Below, piece after piece: positions 8,121 through 16,069 of a DNA stretch of 64,000 bases. The notes under the pieces are model-generated. The model was not told the origin of the DNA, searched no databases, and saw nothing but the letters and a program-made list of their open reading frames with translations. The stretch comes from Kluyvera sp040932435 (GTDB lineage: Bacteria; Pseudomonadota; Gammaproteobacteria; Enterobacterales; Enterobacteriaceae), in the NCBI RefSeq assembly GCF_040932435.1, contig NZ_JBFQGA010000001.1, positions 496,001-560,000 of the forward strand, written 5' to 3'. A program made the position numbers and the translations under genes. The first letter of the stretch is position 1. The number at the start of each line of letters is the position of its first letter.

Positions 8121-8282
8121 CGTAGGCCGGATAAGGCGTTTACGCCGCCATCCGGCAGATATGTGCGCGGTTGCCTGATGGCGCTGCGCTTATCAGGCCT
8201 ACTAATTAACCGAAGTGTTTACGCCGCTATCCGGCAATGTGCTATATCGTGCCGGATGGCGCTTCGCTAATCCGGCCTACAT
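8121..8282. repeat. REP/BIME cluster between lplT and tas
   Basis: Several palindromic units: GTAGGCCGGATAAGGCGTTT...ATCCGGCA at 8122-8157, a GCCTGATGGCGCTGCGCTTA-type unit at about 8171-8202, and an inverted pair at about 8218-8282. These are the E. coli/Salmonella type of extragenic palindromes. They lie between convergent lplT and tas and may protect mRNA 3' ends or bind gyrase. There is no coding potential of note. Confidence 0.85.
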
Positions 8283-8317
8283 TTTAAGGTGCACGTCGCC
8301 GAAGGGCGACGCACATC

Positions 8318-9358
8318 TTACGGTGCCGGGTAGGTATAAACCTGATGCACCGATTCAATCTCCGCTAATACCTCTTCACTCAACTCCAGGTGCAGACTCT
8401 CGACGTTAGTTTTGAGCTGTTCCATCGTTGTTGCCCCTAATAGGGTACTGGCGACAAACGGCTGACGGCGAACGAAGGCCAGCGCCATTTGCGCAGGGTC
8501 AAGATTATGACGTTTGGCGATATCAACATAGGCGGCAACCGCTTTCTGCGTCTGCTCACCGCTGTAGCGGGTGAAACGGCTAAACAGCGTATTACGCGCC
8601 CCGGCAGGTTTTGCACCGTTCAGGTATTTACCGGTTAGGGTACCGAACGCGAGGCAGGAGTATGCCAAAAGCTCAACGCCTTCAAACTGGCTCACTTCCG
8701 CCAGCGCCACTTCATAACTGCGGTTGACCAAGCTGTACGGGTTCTGGATGGTCACAATGCGTGGCAGATCGTGTTTGTCGGCCAGATGCAGATAGCGCAT
8801 CACGCCAAACGCCGTTTCATTCGATACGCCGATATAGCGAATTTTCCCGGCACGCTGGTATTCGGTCAGCGCTTCCAGCGTCTCCAGCAGTGAAACAACC
8901 GGTGCGGAATCAGCCCAGGTGTAGCCCAGCTTGCCGAAACAGTTGGTCGGACGCTGCGGCCAGTGCACTTGATAGAGATCGAGGTAGTCGGTCTGCAGAC
9001 GTTTTAGGCTGTTATGCAGTGCATCACGAATGTTCTTGCGGTCTAGCGCCTGGTTTGGACGGATGCCGCTGTCGTTATTACGCGATGGGCCGCTGACTTT
9101 CGAAGCAATAACCAGTTTCTCGCGATTACCGTGCTTCGCCAGCCAGTTGCCGACGTAAGTTTCGGTCAGACCCTGGGTCTCCGGGCGCGGAGGAACGGGG
9201 TACATCTCAGCGACATCAATCAGATTGATACCTTGGCTGACGGCGTAATCGAGCTGTGCGTGGGCGTCGGCTTCGCTATTCTGTTCACCAAACGTCATTG
9301 TGCCCAGCCCAAGGGTGCTTATCTCAAGCGAGCTGTGGGGGATACGGTGGTACTGCAT
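8318..9358 (-). CDS. tas: NADP(H)-dependent aldo-keto reductase Tas
   Basis: Aldo-keto reductase of unknown physiological substrate; E. coli tas was found as a suppressor of tyrosine starvation. I start it at ATG 9358 (MQYHRIPHSSLEISTLGLGT), giving 346 residues as in E. coli; the longer open frame upstream is low-complexity and has no ribosome site. The AKR features are GLGTMTFGE, LIDVAEMYP with the catalytic Asp and Tyr, IASKVSG with the catalytic Lys, and DLYQVHWPQRP with the catalytic His. It lies between REPs and the ygdR terminator. Confidence 0.94.
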   Translation of the reverse strand: MQYHRIPHSSLEISTLGLGTMTFGEQNSEADAHAQLDYAVSQGINLIDVAEMYPVPPRPETQGLTETYVGNWLAKHGNREKLVIASKVSGPSRNNDSGIRPNQALDRKNIRDALHNSLKRLQTDYLDLYQVHWPQRPTNCFGKLGYTWADSAPVVSLLETLEALTEYQRAGKIRYIGVSNETAFGVMRYLHLADKHDLPRIVTIQNPYSLVNRSYEVALAEVSQFEGVELLAYSCLAFGTLTGKYLNGAKPAGARNTLFSRFTRYSGEQTQKAVAAYVDIAKRHNLDPAQMALAFVRRQPFVASTLLGATTMEQLKTNVESLHLELSEEVLAEIESVHQVYTYPAP

Positions 9359-9443
9359 AAGCCGGCTTCCTTTTATCAACAGCGTCAGGAAAGAGTCCTG
9401 ACAAAGGAATATAAAAATGGCAGAGGGGAAGAAAAAGGGGAAG

Positions 9444-9477
9444 TAAAAAAATAAAAAAGGCCAGCAGGCGGCTGACC
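9444..9477 (-). terminator. Rho-independent terminator of ygdR
   Basis: Minus-strand stem GGTCAGC/GCTGGCC (9459-9465 with 9471-9477) followed by a long T-rich tract. It ends the ygdR transcript just before the tas start region. Confidence 0.75.
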
Positions 9478-9506
9478 TCGATACCTGAATGAAGAAGGGT
9501 ATGCGT

Positions 9507-9725
9507 TTATCGTTTGATGATCTGCGATACATCGTCACGGTTGATCTGCATCTGATTACCCTGCTGATCTTCATAGCTGATAAGGCCAGTATCGTCGTCG
9601 ACTTCCGGTTTACCATCGGTGAGGATCATTCGACCGTCTTTCGTCGCCATGACGTAATCGCTGCTGCAGCCGGATACTGCAAATGCTAAGCCCACTGCGG
9701 AAATCAAAACTGCCCATTTTGTCAT
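9507..9725 (-). CDS. ygdR: YgdI/YgdR-family small lipoprotein YgdR
   Basis: 72-residue predicted lipoprotein of the DUF903 family, function unknown. I use the ATG at 9725 (MTKWAVLISAVGLAFAVSGC); the longer frame upstream is unlikely. The lipobox VSGC places the modified Cys at residue 20. The mature part (SSDYVMATKDGRMILTDGKP) forms a small SH3-like beta domain in known structures of this family. A paralogue, ygdI, lies 45 kb away in the same window. A terminator follows the gene. Confidence 0.92.
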   Translation of the reverse strand: MTKWAVLISAVGLAFAVSGCSSDYVMATKDGRMILTDGKPEVDDDTGLISYEDQQGNQMQINRDDVSQIIKR

Positions 9726-9802
9726 CGTTATCCCCTTCTTTAACCGCACTCTCAATAGTCTAGTAATAACTGACCCGGAGAGCAGCATAAAGGGGGAAAA
9801 TC

Positions 9803-9841
9803 TTAAAAAAAATAAGACACAGCCCTCAAAAGAGGGCTGTG
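9803..9841 (-). terminator. Rho-independent terminator of ygdQ
   Basis: Minus-strand hairpin CACAGCCCTC-TTTT-GAGGGCTGTG (9818-9841), with a T-rich tail at about 9803-9814, directly after the ygdQ stop codon. Confidence 0.85.
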
Positions 9842-9850
9842 AGTAACGAA

Positions 9851-10564
9851 TTAGAGCGGGTTTTTCTTGCTTCTCAGGAGGTTGAGGCTTTCAACCGAAA
9901 TCGAGAAGAACATGGCAAAGTAGATGTAACCTTTCGGCACATGCACATCAAAACTCTCAAGGATCAGCGTAAAGCCGACCAGAATAAGGAATGACAGTGC
10001 CAGCATTTTCACCGAAGGGTGACGGTCAACGAACTCACCTATAGAACGTGCAGCAAACATCATCACGCCCACTGCAATCACCACCGCCGCCATCATAATA
10101 AACAGATGATCGGACAGGCCCACGGCGGTGATCACCGAATCGAGGCTGAAGATGATATCCAGCAGCATAATTTGCACGATGGCGCCGAGAAAAGAGTGCA
10201 CGTTGGTTTTCATGCCTTCCTCATCGCCTTCAATCGACTCGTGAATTTCTTTAATCGACTTCCAGATAAGAAATAGTCCGCCGAGCAGCAGGATCAGATC
10301 GCGAATAGAAATCGCTTGGCCAAATACGGTGAATAACGGATAGGTCAGCTTTACGACCCAAGCAATCGAGGCCAGCAGCGCCAGACGCATGAACATCGCC
10401 CCCATTAAGCCAATTCGACGGGCATGGGCGCGTTGTGCAGTAGGGAGCTTAGCAACAACCAGAGAGAGGAAAATAATATTATCGATCCCCAGAACGATCT
10501 CCAGAATGGTCAGAGTGCCAAGCGCGAGCCAAGCATTGGGGTCGGTGATCCATGCAAATAACAT
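9851..10564 (-). CDS. ygdQ: TerC-family inner-membrane protein YgdQ
   Basis: 237-residue TerC-family membrane protein, same length as E. coli YgdQ. Members of the family (Alx, MeeY) take part in metal ion export, chiefly manganese, but YgdQ itself has no firm role. Two conserved TerC motifs are present: LEIVLGIDNIIFLS near residue 22 and LLDIIFSLDSVITAVG near residue 133. Each carries the acidic residues that line the ion path. About seven hydrophobic segments are visible. A consensus-like promoter and a folded leader precede it, so it need not depend on mutH transcription. Confidence 0.93.
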   Translation of the reverse strand: MLFAWITDPNAWLALGTLTILEIVLGIDNIIFLSLVVAKLPTAQRAHARRIGLMGAMFMRLALLASIAWVVKLTYPLFTVFGQAISIRDLILLLGGLFLIWKSIKEIHESIEGDEEGMKTNVHSFLGAIVQIMLLDIIFSLDSVITAVGLSDHLFIMMAAVVIAVGVMMFAARSIGEFVDRHPSVKMLALSFLILVGFTLILESFDVHVPKGYIYFAMFFSISVESLNLLRSKKNPL

Positions 10565-10627
10565 TAGGTAAGTCCTGCCAAAAAAAACGAAGTTTAATTG
10601 ATTTACGTAGAAGTGCGACGCGTTTAA

Positions 10628-10691
10628 ACGCCGACTAACGGCCCCGGAAACAGATCCTTGTTGGAACCGGAGACGTCAAGAGCGTCGGCGT
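10628..10691 (-). other. Candidate structured 5' leader of ygdQ
   Basis: The bases ACGCCGAC at 10684-10691 (minus strand) pair perfectly with GTCGGCGT at 10628-10635. Nested inside is a hairpin with CCGG/CCGG and AACA/TGTT arms. It lies between a predicted promoter and the ygdQ start, leaving about 60 bases before the ATG. It does not look like the yybP-ykoY manganese riboswitch found on other TerC genes. Its function is unknown. Confidence 0.4.
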
Positions 10692-10712
10692 AGCAAAACG
10701 GATAGCGAGATG

Positions 10713-10740
10713 ATTATAAGCCCACGGCGCGGCAGGACAA
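10713..10740 (-). promoter_or_regulatory. Predicted promoter of ygdQ
   Basis: Minus strand: -35 TTGTCC (10735-10740), 16-base spacer, perfect -10 TATAAT (10713-10718). It sits just after the mutH stop codon and would give a leader of about 140 bases before ygdQ. Confidence 0.55.
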
Positions 10741-10744
10741 AAAA

Positions 10745-11440
10745 TTAATCTGCTTGCAGCATAAAGTGGCGAGCCAGCAGGGCGGCGGTGAAGTTCTTTT
10801 TCAAATAGAAACCGCGCGGCAGCGTCATAATACGCTCACCGTGTGTGCCGATGGCTTCGGTTAGCGCTTTGCTGTTGGCGGCCTTGGGACGCAGTTGCAG
10901 CACCTCACCGTGACGCGCGGTAATTCGCTCGACCTGGCCTAATACGATGAGATCCATCAGTTCTTCCCAATCCATCCGCAGCTGCAGCTCCTCTTCGGCA
11001 CTGGGTGTCCACAAAATCGGTGCGCCAACCCGACGCTCGGCAAGGGGGATGGAGCGTTCACCCTCCACCGGCATCCACAGTACCCGCTTAAGCTTATGAC
11101 GCACATGGCTGCTCTCCCAGGTTACGCCAGAATTCCCTGTTAGAGGGGCGACGCAGACGAAGGTGGTTTCCAGCGGTCGACCTGCTGCATCAATGGGGAT
11201 AGTTTTCAGTTCAACGCCCAGCGCGGCGAAATCCTGCTCGGGTTTGCTGCCGGCGCTCGCGCCCAGCCATATTTCCAGCAGAATGCCAATCCAGCCCTTG
11301 TCGCGCTTTAAATCCTTCGGTGTCGCGATACCGGCCAGCGCTGCAAGCTCGCCCAGCGAATAGCCAGCCAGACGCTGAGCCTGGGCGAGCAGTTCAGCCT
11401 GAGTTTTCGGCGATGCGCGAAGTGGAGCGAGGAGTGACAT
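10745..11440 (-). CDS. mutH: DNA mismatch repair endonuclease MutH
   Basis: Methyl-directed mismatch repair endonuclease that nicks the unmethylated strand at hemimethylated GATC after activation by MutS and MutL. At 231 residues it is close to E. coli MutH (229). The type II restriction-like active site is visible: Glu in LLEIWLGA, then EQDFAALGVELKTIP carrying the D-(x)n-E-x-K triad near residues 70-80. The C-terminal MutL-contact region (RGFYLKKNFTAALLARHF) is complete. It is read divergently from rppH across the DARS2-like gap. Confidence 0.96.
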   Translation of the reverse strand: MSLLAPLRASPKTQAELLAQAQRLAGYSLGELAALAGIATPKDLKRDKGWIGILLEIWLGASAGSKPEQDFAALGVELKTIPIDAAGRPLETTFVCVAPLTGNSGVTWESSHVRHKLKRVLWMPVEGERSIPLAERRVGAPILWTPSAEEELQLRMDWEELMDLIVLGQVERITARHGEVLQLRPKAANSKALTEAIGTHGERIMTLPRGFYLKKNFTAALLARHFMLQAD

Positions 11441-11479
11441 AATAAAGCGCCTTTTGCTTAAAAAATGAACGACAATTTT

Positions 11480-11960
11480 GCTGGGTGTGGATAGAGTTTA
11501 ACTTTTTATGGGTAAATAATTCAACGCAATGATAATAATGAACTTTTTTTGAATATCCACCGCCGAAAAACGGCGATAAAAAAGGTTTCCCAAATCTGGT
11601 CACTGGCAATGAACAGGATCTTACACCATGTTATCCACAGAAAAATGGGATAACTGGGGAAAAGCCCCACTACTGTTTCCATTTACAGCCTTGACGTGCG
11701 ACGAAAATCGATTTTTTGCACAAAAGGTGTCTAAGATGTTGGCACAATCTGTGGATAAAACCGACGTTGTTCGATCTTTCATCAATGGAAGGATCGCCTA
11801 TGTGACGATCATCACGTTATAGAGTCATACAGGCGGATTAATGCTAATAACATAATGAAAAATAGCATTTTACTGAAAGTCGCTAGCATGCGATTATTCG
11901 GAGTGCTCTGGGTTTTCCCTGGGTAAACCCCTACTTCTTCACAACTCTATCCACAGAAAA
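11480..11960. promoter_or_regulatory. DARS2-like DnaA-reactivating region between mutH and rppH
   Basis: The 684-base gap 11441-12124 has no convincing gene. It holds DnaA boxes: TTATCCACA at 11631-11639 (+) and 11750-11758 (-), both 9/9 to consensus, and CTATCCACA, 8/9, at 11486-11494 (-) and 11947-11955 (+). A weaker TTTTGCACA is at 11714-11722. In E. coli the mutH-rppH gap is DARS2, where DnaA-ADP is recharged to DnaA-ATP with help from IHF and Fis. Place and content both match. I could not pick out the IHF and Fis sites with confidence. The gap must also hold the divergent mutH and rppH promoters. Confidence 0.82.
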
Positions 11961-12124
11961 AGTGAATAAAATCGGCCGCAAGTCGGCTTCGCTGTTTATA
12001 ACTCTGATGATTACTGTGAGTTATTCAAATGTTATTCGGCATGTAGCAGTGCAATAGAGTGGTTTACCGTTTCCAGCGAGTGTGAAACAATCATTCACAT
12101 TGAAGCTTATATTGAGGTAGTCCG

Positions 12125-12655
12125 GTGATTGATGACGATGGCTACCGCCCGAATGTTGGTATTGTAATTTGCAATCGTCAGGGCCAGGTCATGTGGGCCC
12201 GACGCTACGGTCAGCACTCCTGGCAATTCCCGCAAGGGGGCATAAACCCCGGTGAGACAGCAGAACAGGCGATGTATCGGGAACTGTTCGAAGAAGTAGG
12301 ATTAAGTCGTAAAGATGTACGGATCCTCGCTTCGACCCGAAACTGGTTGCGTTACAAGTTGCCAAAACGTTTGGTGCGTTGGGACACAAAGCCGGTTTGT
12401 ATCGGCCAGAAACAAAAGTGGTTTCTCTTGCAGTTGATCGGCAATGACGCGGATATCAATATGCAGACCAGCAGCACGCCGGAATTCGACGGTTGGCGCT
12501 GGGTGAGTTACTGGTACCCGGTGCGCCAGGTCGTCTCGTTTAAACGCGACGTCTACCGCCGGGTAATGAAAGAGTTCGCCAGCGTAGTGATGGCGCTTGC
12601 GGAGAGCGCGCCAAAACCGCAAAGCGCGCCTGCTTATCGACGTAAAAGAGGTTAA
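12125..12655 (+). CDS. rppH: RNA pyrophosphohydrolase RppH
   Basis: Nudix enzyme that removes pyrophosphate from the 5' end of triphosphorylated mRNA and so starts RNase E-dependent decay. At 176 residues it equals the E. coli protein. The Nudix box is GGINPGETAEQAMYRELFEEVG at about residues 38-59, with the REhhEE core intact. The start is GTG at 12125 (MIDDDGYRPNVGIVICN), preceded by GAGGTAG. ptsP follows 12 bases downstream, as in E. coli. Confidence 0.96.
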   Translation: MIDDDGYRPNVGIVICNRQGQVMWARRYGQHSWQFPQGGINPGETAEQAMYRELFEEVGLSRKDVRILASTRNWLRYKLPKRLVRWDTKPVCIGQKQKWFLLQLIGNDADINMQTSSTPEFDGWRWVSYWYPVRQVVSFKRDVYRRVMKEFASVVMALAESAPKPQSAPAYRRKRG

Positions 12656-12667
12656 GCCACGCACATT

Positions 12668-14914
12668 ATGCTCACTCGCTTACGCGAAATTGTTGAGAAG
12701 GTCGCGAGTGCGCCTCGGCTAAACGAGGCGCTGGATATTCTTGTCACCGACGTCTGTCAGGCGATGGAGACAGAAGTTTGTTCAGTTTATCTCGCCGACA
12801 ACGATCGACGTTGCTTCTATCTGATGGCGACCCGCGGCCTCAAAAAACCGCGCGGTCGTACCATCACGCTCGCCTTTGATGAAGGTATTGTGGGCCTCGT
12901 CGGTCGTCTGGCTGAACCCATCAACCTTGCCGATGCGCAAAAGCACCCTAGCTACAAATACATTCCTTCCGTAAAAGAAGAGCGTTTCCGCGCCTTCCTT
13001 GGTGTACCGATTATTCAGCGTCGCCAACTACTGGGCGTGCTGGTGGTGCAGCAACGTGAACTGCGTCAGTTTGACGAAAGCGAAGAGTCTTTCCTCGTAA
13101 CGCTGGCAACGCAAATGGCGGCGATTTTCTCTCAATCGCAGCTGGCTTCGCTATTTGGTCAGTATCGCCAGACCCGCGTGCGTGCGCTGCCGGCATCGCC
13201 GGGCGTCGCTATTGCCGAAGGCTGGATGGACGCCACGCTGCCGTTGATGGAGCAGGTATATGAAGCCTCCTCGCTGGATACGGCGCTTGAGCGTGAACGC
13301 CTGACCGGTGCGCTGGAAGAGGCGGCTAGCGAATTTCGTCGCTACAGCAAACGCTTTACTGCCGGTGCGCAAAAAGAGACGGCGGCGATTTTCGATCTCT
13401 ATTCCCATCTGCTATCCGACGCCAGTCTGCGCCGCGAGCTATTTGCCGAGGTCGATAAAGGCGCGGTGGCGGAATGGGCGGTGAAAAAGATCGTCGAGAA
13501 ATTTGCCGAACAGTTTGCCGCACTGCGTGACGGCTACCTAAAAGAGCGCGCGGGCGACTTACGCACATTGGGGCAGCGGCTGCTGTTCCACCTCGACGAC
13601 ACCACCACCGGGGCCAACGCTTGGCCTGCACGTTTTATTCTGGTGGCAGACGAACTCTCCGCCGCGACGCTTGCCGAGCTACCGCAGGATCGTTTAGCGG
13701 GTGTCGTGGTTCGCGACGGCGCGGCTAACTCCCACGCGGCGATTATGGTTCGCGCACTGGGAATTCCTACGGTGATGGGCGCGGATATCCAGCCGTCGAT
13801 TCTCCATGGCCGCACGCTGGTAGTGGACGGCTATCGCGGCGAACTGCTGGTCGATCCTGAACCGATCCTAATACAGGAATACCAGCGCCTCATCAGCGAA
13901 GAAAATGAACTCAGCCGCCTAGCGGAAGGGGACGTTGACCGCCCGGCGGAGCTTAAGAGCGGCGAGCGTATCAAAGTGATGCTCAATGCAGGCCTGAGCC
14001 CTGAACACGAACAGATGCTGGGACGCCGTATCGACGGCATTGGCCTGTACCGCACTGAAATTCCTTTTATGCTGCAAAGCGGTTTCCCTTCTGAAGAGGA
14101 ACAGGTGGCGCAGTATCAGGGCATGCTGCAGATGTTTAACGACAAGCCCGTCACGCTGCGAACGCTTGACGTCGGGGCCGATAAACAGTTGCCGTATATG
14201 CCCATCAGTGAAGAGAATCCGTGTCTGGGCTGGCGCGGGATCCGTATTACGCTCGATCAGCCAGAGATCTTCCTCGTTCAGGTTCGCGCTATGCTGCGCG
14301 CCAACGCGGCGACCGGCAACCTGAGCATTCTGCTGCCGATGATCACCAGCCTTGAAGAGGTGGATGAGGCGCGTCGTCTGATCGACCGCGCGGGGCGCGA
14401 AGTAGAAGAGATGATCGGCTACGCCATTCCTAAGCCACGCTTGGGGATCATGCTGGAAGTTCCGTCGATGGTCTTTATGCTGCCGAACTTGGTTAACCGT
14501 ATCGATTTTATCTCGGTCGGTACCAATGACCTGACCCAGTACGTATTGGCGGTAGATCGCAACAACACTCGGGTGGCCAGCATATACGATAGCCTGCACC
14601 CCGGCATGATTCGGGTGCTGTCGATGATAGTCCAAGAAACCGAACGCTACGGTATCGATCTCCGTCTGTGCGGCGAAATGGCAGGCGATCCGATGTGTGT
14701 AGCTATTCTGGTTGGTCTGGGCTTCCGCCATCTGTCGATGAACGGCCGTTCGGTGGCGCGAGTGAAATACCTGCTGCGTCACATTGACCTTCAGGACGCA
14801 CAAACGCTGGCACAGCGTAGCCTTGATGCGCAGATGTCCACCGAAGTACGCCACCAGGTTGCCGCGTTTATGGAGCGCCGTGGCCTTGGCGGCCTGATTC
14901 GCGGCGGATTGTAA
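12668..14914 (+). CDS. ptsP: Phosphoenolpyruvate-protein phosphotransferase PtsP (EI-Ntr)
   Basis: First enzyme of the nitrogen PTS; it takes phosphate from PEP and passes it to NPr and then EIIA-Ntr, linking nitrogen status to potassium and stress control. At 748 residues it matches E. coli. Residues 1-165 form a GAF domain that senses glutamine/2-oxoglutarate in this family. After about residue 170 comes the EI part: DGAANSHAAIMVRALGIPT with the phosphorylated His near 356, then the PEP-binding TIM barrel (GIGLYRTEIPFM, GTNDLTQYVLAVDR, LCGEMAGDP with the catalytic Cys). It is co-transcribed with rppH, and REPs follow. Confidence 0.96.
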   Translation: MLTRLREIVEKVASAPRLNEALDILVTDVCQAMETEVCSVYLADNDRRCFYLMATRGLKKPRGRTITLAFDEGIVGLVGRLAEPINLADAQKHPSYKYIPSVKEERFRAFLGVPIIQRRQLLGVLVVQQRELRQFDESEESFLVTLATQMAAIFSQSQLASLFGQYRQTRVRALPASPGVAIAEGWMDATLPLMEQVYEASSLDTALERERLTGALEEAASEFRRYSKRFTAGAQKETAAIFDLYSHLLSDASLRRELFAEVDKGAVAEWAVKKIVEKFAEQFAALRDGYLKERAGDLRTLGQRLLFHLDDTTTGANAWPARFILVADELSAATLAELPQDRLAGVVVRDGAANSHAAIMVRALGIPTVMGADIQPSILHGRTLVVDGYRGELLVDPEPILIQEYQRLISEENELSRLAEGDVDRPAELKSGERIKVMLNAGLSPEHEQMLGRRIDGIGLYRTEIPFMLQSGFPSEEEQVAQYQGMLQMFNDKPVTLRTLDVGADKQLPYMPISEENPCLGWRGIRITLDQPEIFLVQVRAMLRANAATGNLSILLPMITSLEEVDEARRLIDRAGREVEEMIGYAIPKPRLGIMLEVPSMVFMLPNLVNRIDFISVGTNDLTQYVLAVDRNNTRVASIYDSLHPGMIRVLSMIVQETERYGIDLRLCGEMAGDPMCVAILVGLGFRHLSMNGRSVARVKYLLRHIDLQDAQTLAQRSLDAQMSTEVRHQVAAFMERRGLGGLIRGGL

Positions 14915-14927
14915 GAACGAGATCCCT

Positions 14928-15005
14928 GTAGGCCGGATAAGGCGAAGCCGCCATCCGGCATTTTAGGTACATTGCCGGATGGCGGCTTCGCCTTATCCGG
15001 CCTAC
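14928..15005. repeat. BIME: inverted REP pair between ptsP and lgt
   Basis: Two oppositely oriented units, GTAGGCCGGATAAGGCGAAG... and ...CGCCTTATCCGGCCTAC, separated by ATTTTAGGTACATT. The whole can fold into one long stem. It fills most of the 276-base gap; the rest (15006-15190) should hold the lgt promoter, and I see no gene in it. Confidence 0.9.
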
Positions 15006-15190
15006 GTTTACCATCCTTCTGTGCACTGCGATATCGGGGATGCCGGGTTATACATATCTTTTACATCTTCACCGCATCATCTCTCATCCCCCTTGTGTTA
15101 TTATTCGCAACTTTGGAGCGTCTGAAGCCTACGGCGCGCATCTCTACCGCTGTCCACTTTCGGCGGAATAACAAGCATTTGTGGTGACAG

Positions 15191-16063
15191 ATGAATAGTG
15201 GTTATCTGCGTTTCCCGGACATTGATCCGGTTATTTTTTCCATCGGACCGGTTTCCCTGCATTGGTACGGCATGATGTACCTTGTGGGCTTTATCTTCGC
15301 AATGTGGTTGGCCACGCGTCGTGCCAATCGTCCGAACAGCGGCTGGACCAAAAACGAAGTTGAAAACCTGCTGTACGCGGGCTTCCTCGGGGTCTTCCTC
15401 GGTGGACGTATCGGCTACGTTATGTTCTACAACTTCGACTTGTTCTTGCAAGATCCGCTCTATCTGTTCCGCGTCTGGGACGGCGGGATGTCCTTCCACG
15501 GCGGCCTGATTGGGGTGATCGTGGTGATGATTATCTTCGCCAAACGCACCAAGCGTACCTTCTTCCAGGTCTCTGACTTCATCGCACCGCTAATCCCGTT
15601 TGGTTTAGGCTGTGGCCGCCTAGGTAACTTTATCAACGGCGAACTGTGGGGCCGCGTCGATCCGAGCTTCAAGTACACCATGCTGTTCCCAGGCTCCCGA
15701 GCGGAAGATATTGCGCTGCTGCCATCGCACCCAGAATGGCAAACGCTGTTTGACACCTACGGCTCGCTGCCGCGCCATGCTTCTCAGCTGTACGAACTGG
15801 CGCTCGAAGGCGTGGTGCTGTTCCTCGTCCTGAACTTCTTTATCCGTAAGCCACGCCCGGCAGGCTCGGTCTCCGGCCTGTTCCTGATTGGCTACGGCCT
15901 GTTCCGCATCATCTGTGAATTCTTCCGCCAGCCGGATGCACAGTTCACCGGCGAATGGGTTCAGTACATCAGCATGGGGCAAATCCTTTCCGTGCCGATG
16001 GTTCTTGTGGGTATCATTATGATGGTTTGGGCGTTTCGTCGTCCGCAGAAACAGATTTCCTGA
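15191..16063 (+). CDS. lgt: Prolipoprotein diacylglyceryl transferase Lgt
   Basis: Inner-membrane enzyme that moves a diacylglyceryl group from phosphatidylglycerol to the lipobox Cys of prolipoproteins, the first step of lipoprotein maturation. At 290 residues it is almost the same length as E. coli Lgt. The signature GCGRLGNFINGELWGR lies near residue 139-154, with the essential Arg and Asn. YGMMYLVGF (His-Trp-Tyr at the N-terminal side) and seven hydrophobic segments are visible. thyA starts 6 bases after its stop, a conserved pair whose thyA transcription begins inside lgt in E. coli. Confidence 0.96.
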   Translation: MNSGYLRFPDIDPVIFSIGPVSLHWYGMMYLVGFIFAMWLATRRANRPNSGWTKNEVENLLYAGFLGVFLGGRIGYVMFYNFDLFLQDPLYLFRVWDGGMSFHGGLIGVIVVMIIFAKRTKRTFFQVSDFIAPLIPFGLGCGRLGNFINGELWGRVDPSFKYTMLFPGSRAEDIALLPSHPEWQTLFDTYGSLPRHASQLYELALEGVVLFLVLNFFIRKPRPAGSVSGLFLIGYGLFRIICEFFRQPDAQFTGEWVQYISMGQILSVPMVLVGIIMMVWAFRRPQKQIS

Positions 16064-16069
16064 GGAAGC

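Noticed and set aside
8215..8409. Short open frame on the plus strand after lplT
   Set aside because: It runs through REP palindromes into the 3' end of tas on the other strand. REP-derived codons explain it.
12081..12099. CRP-like inverted repeat TGTGAA-N7-TTCACA before rppH
   Set aside because: The spacing between TGTGA and TCACA is 9 bases, not the 6 needed for CRP. It could be another operator, but I cannot support one.
13919..14854. Long antisense open frame (311 codons) inside ptsP
   Set aside because: ptsP is certain here. Long antisense frames are common opposite GC-rich genes and this one has no recognisable domain.
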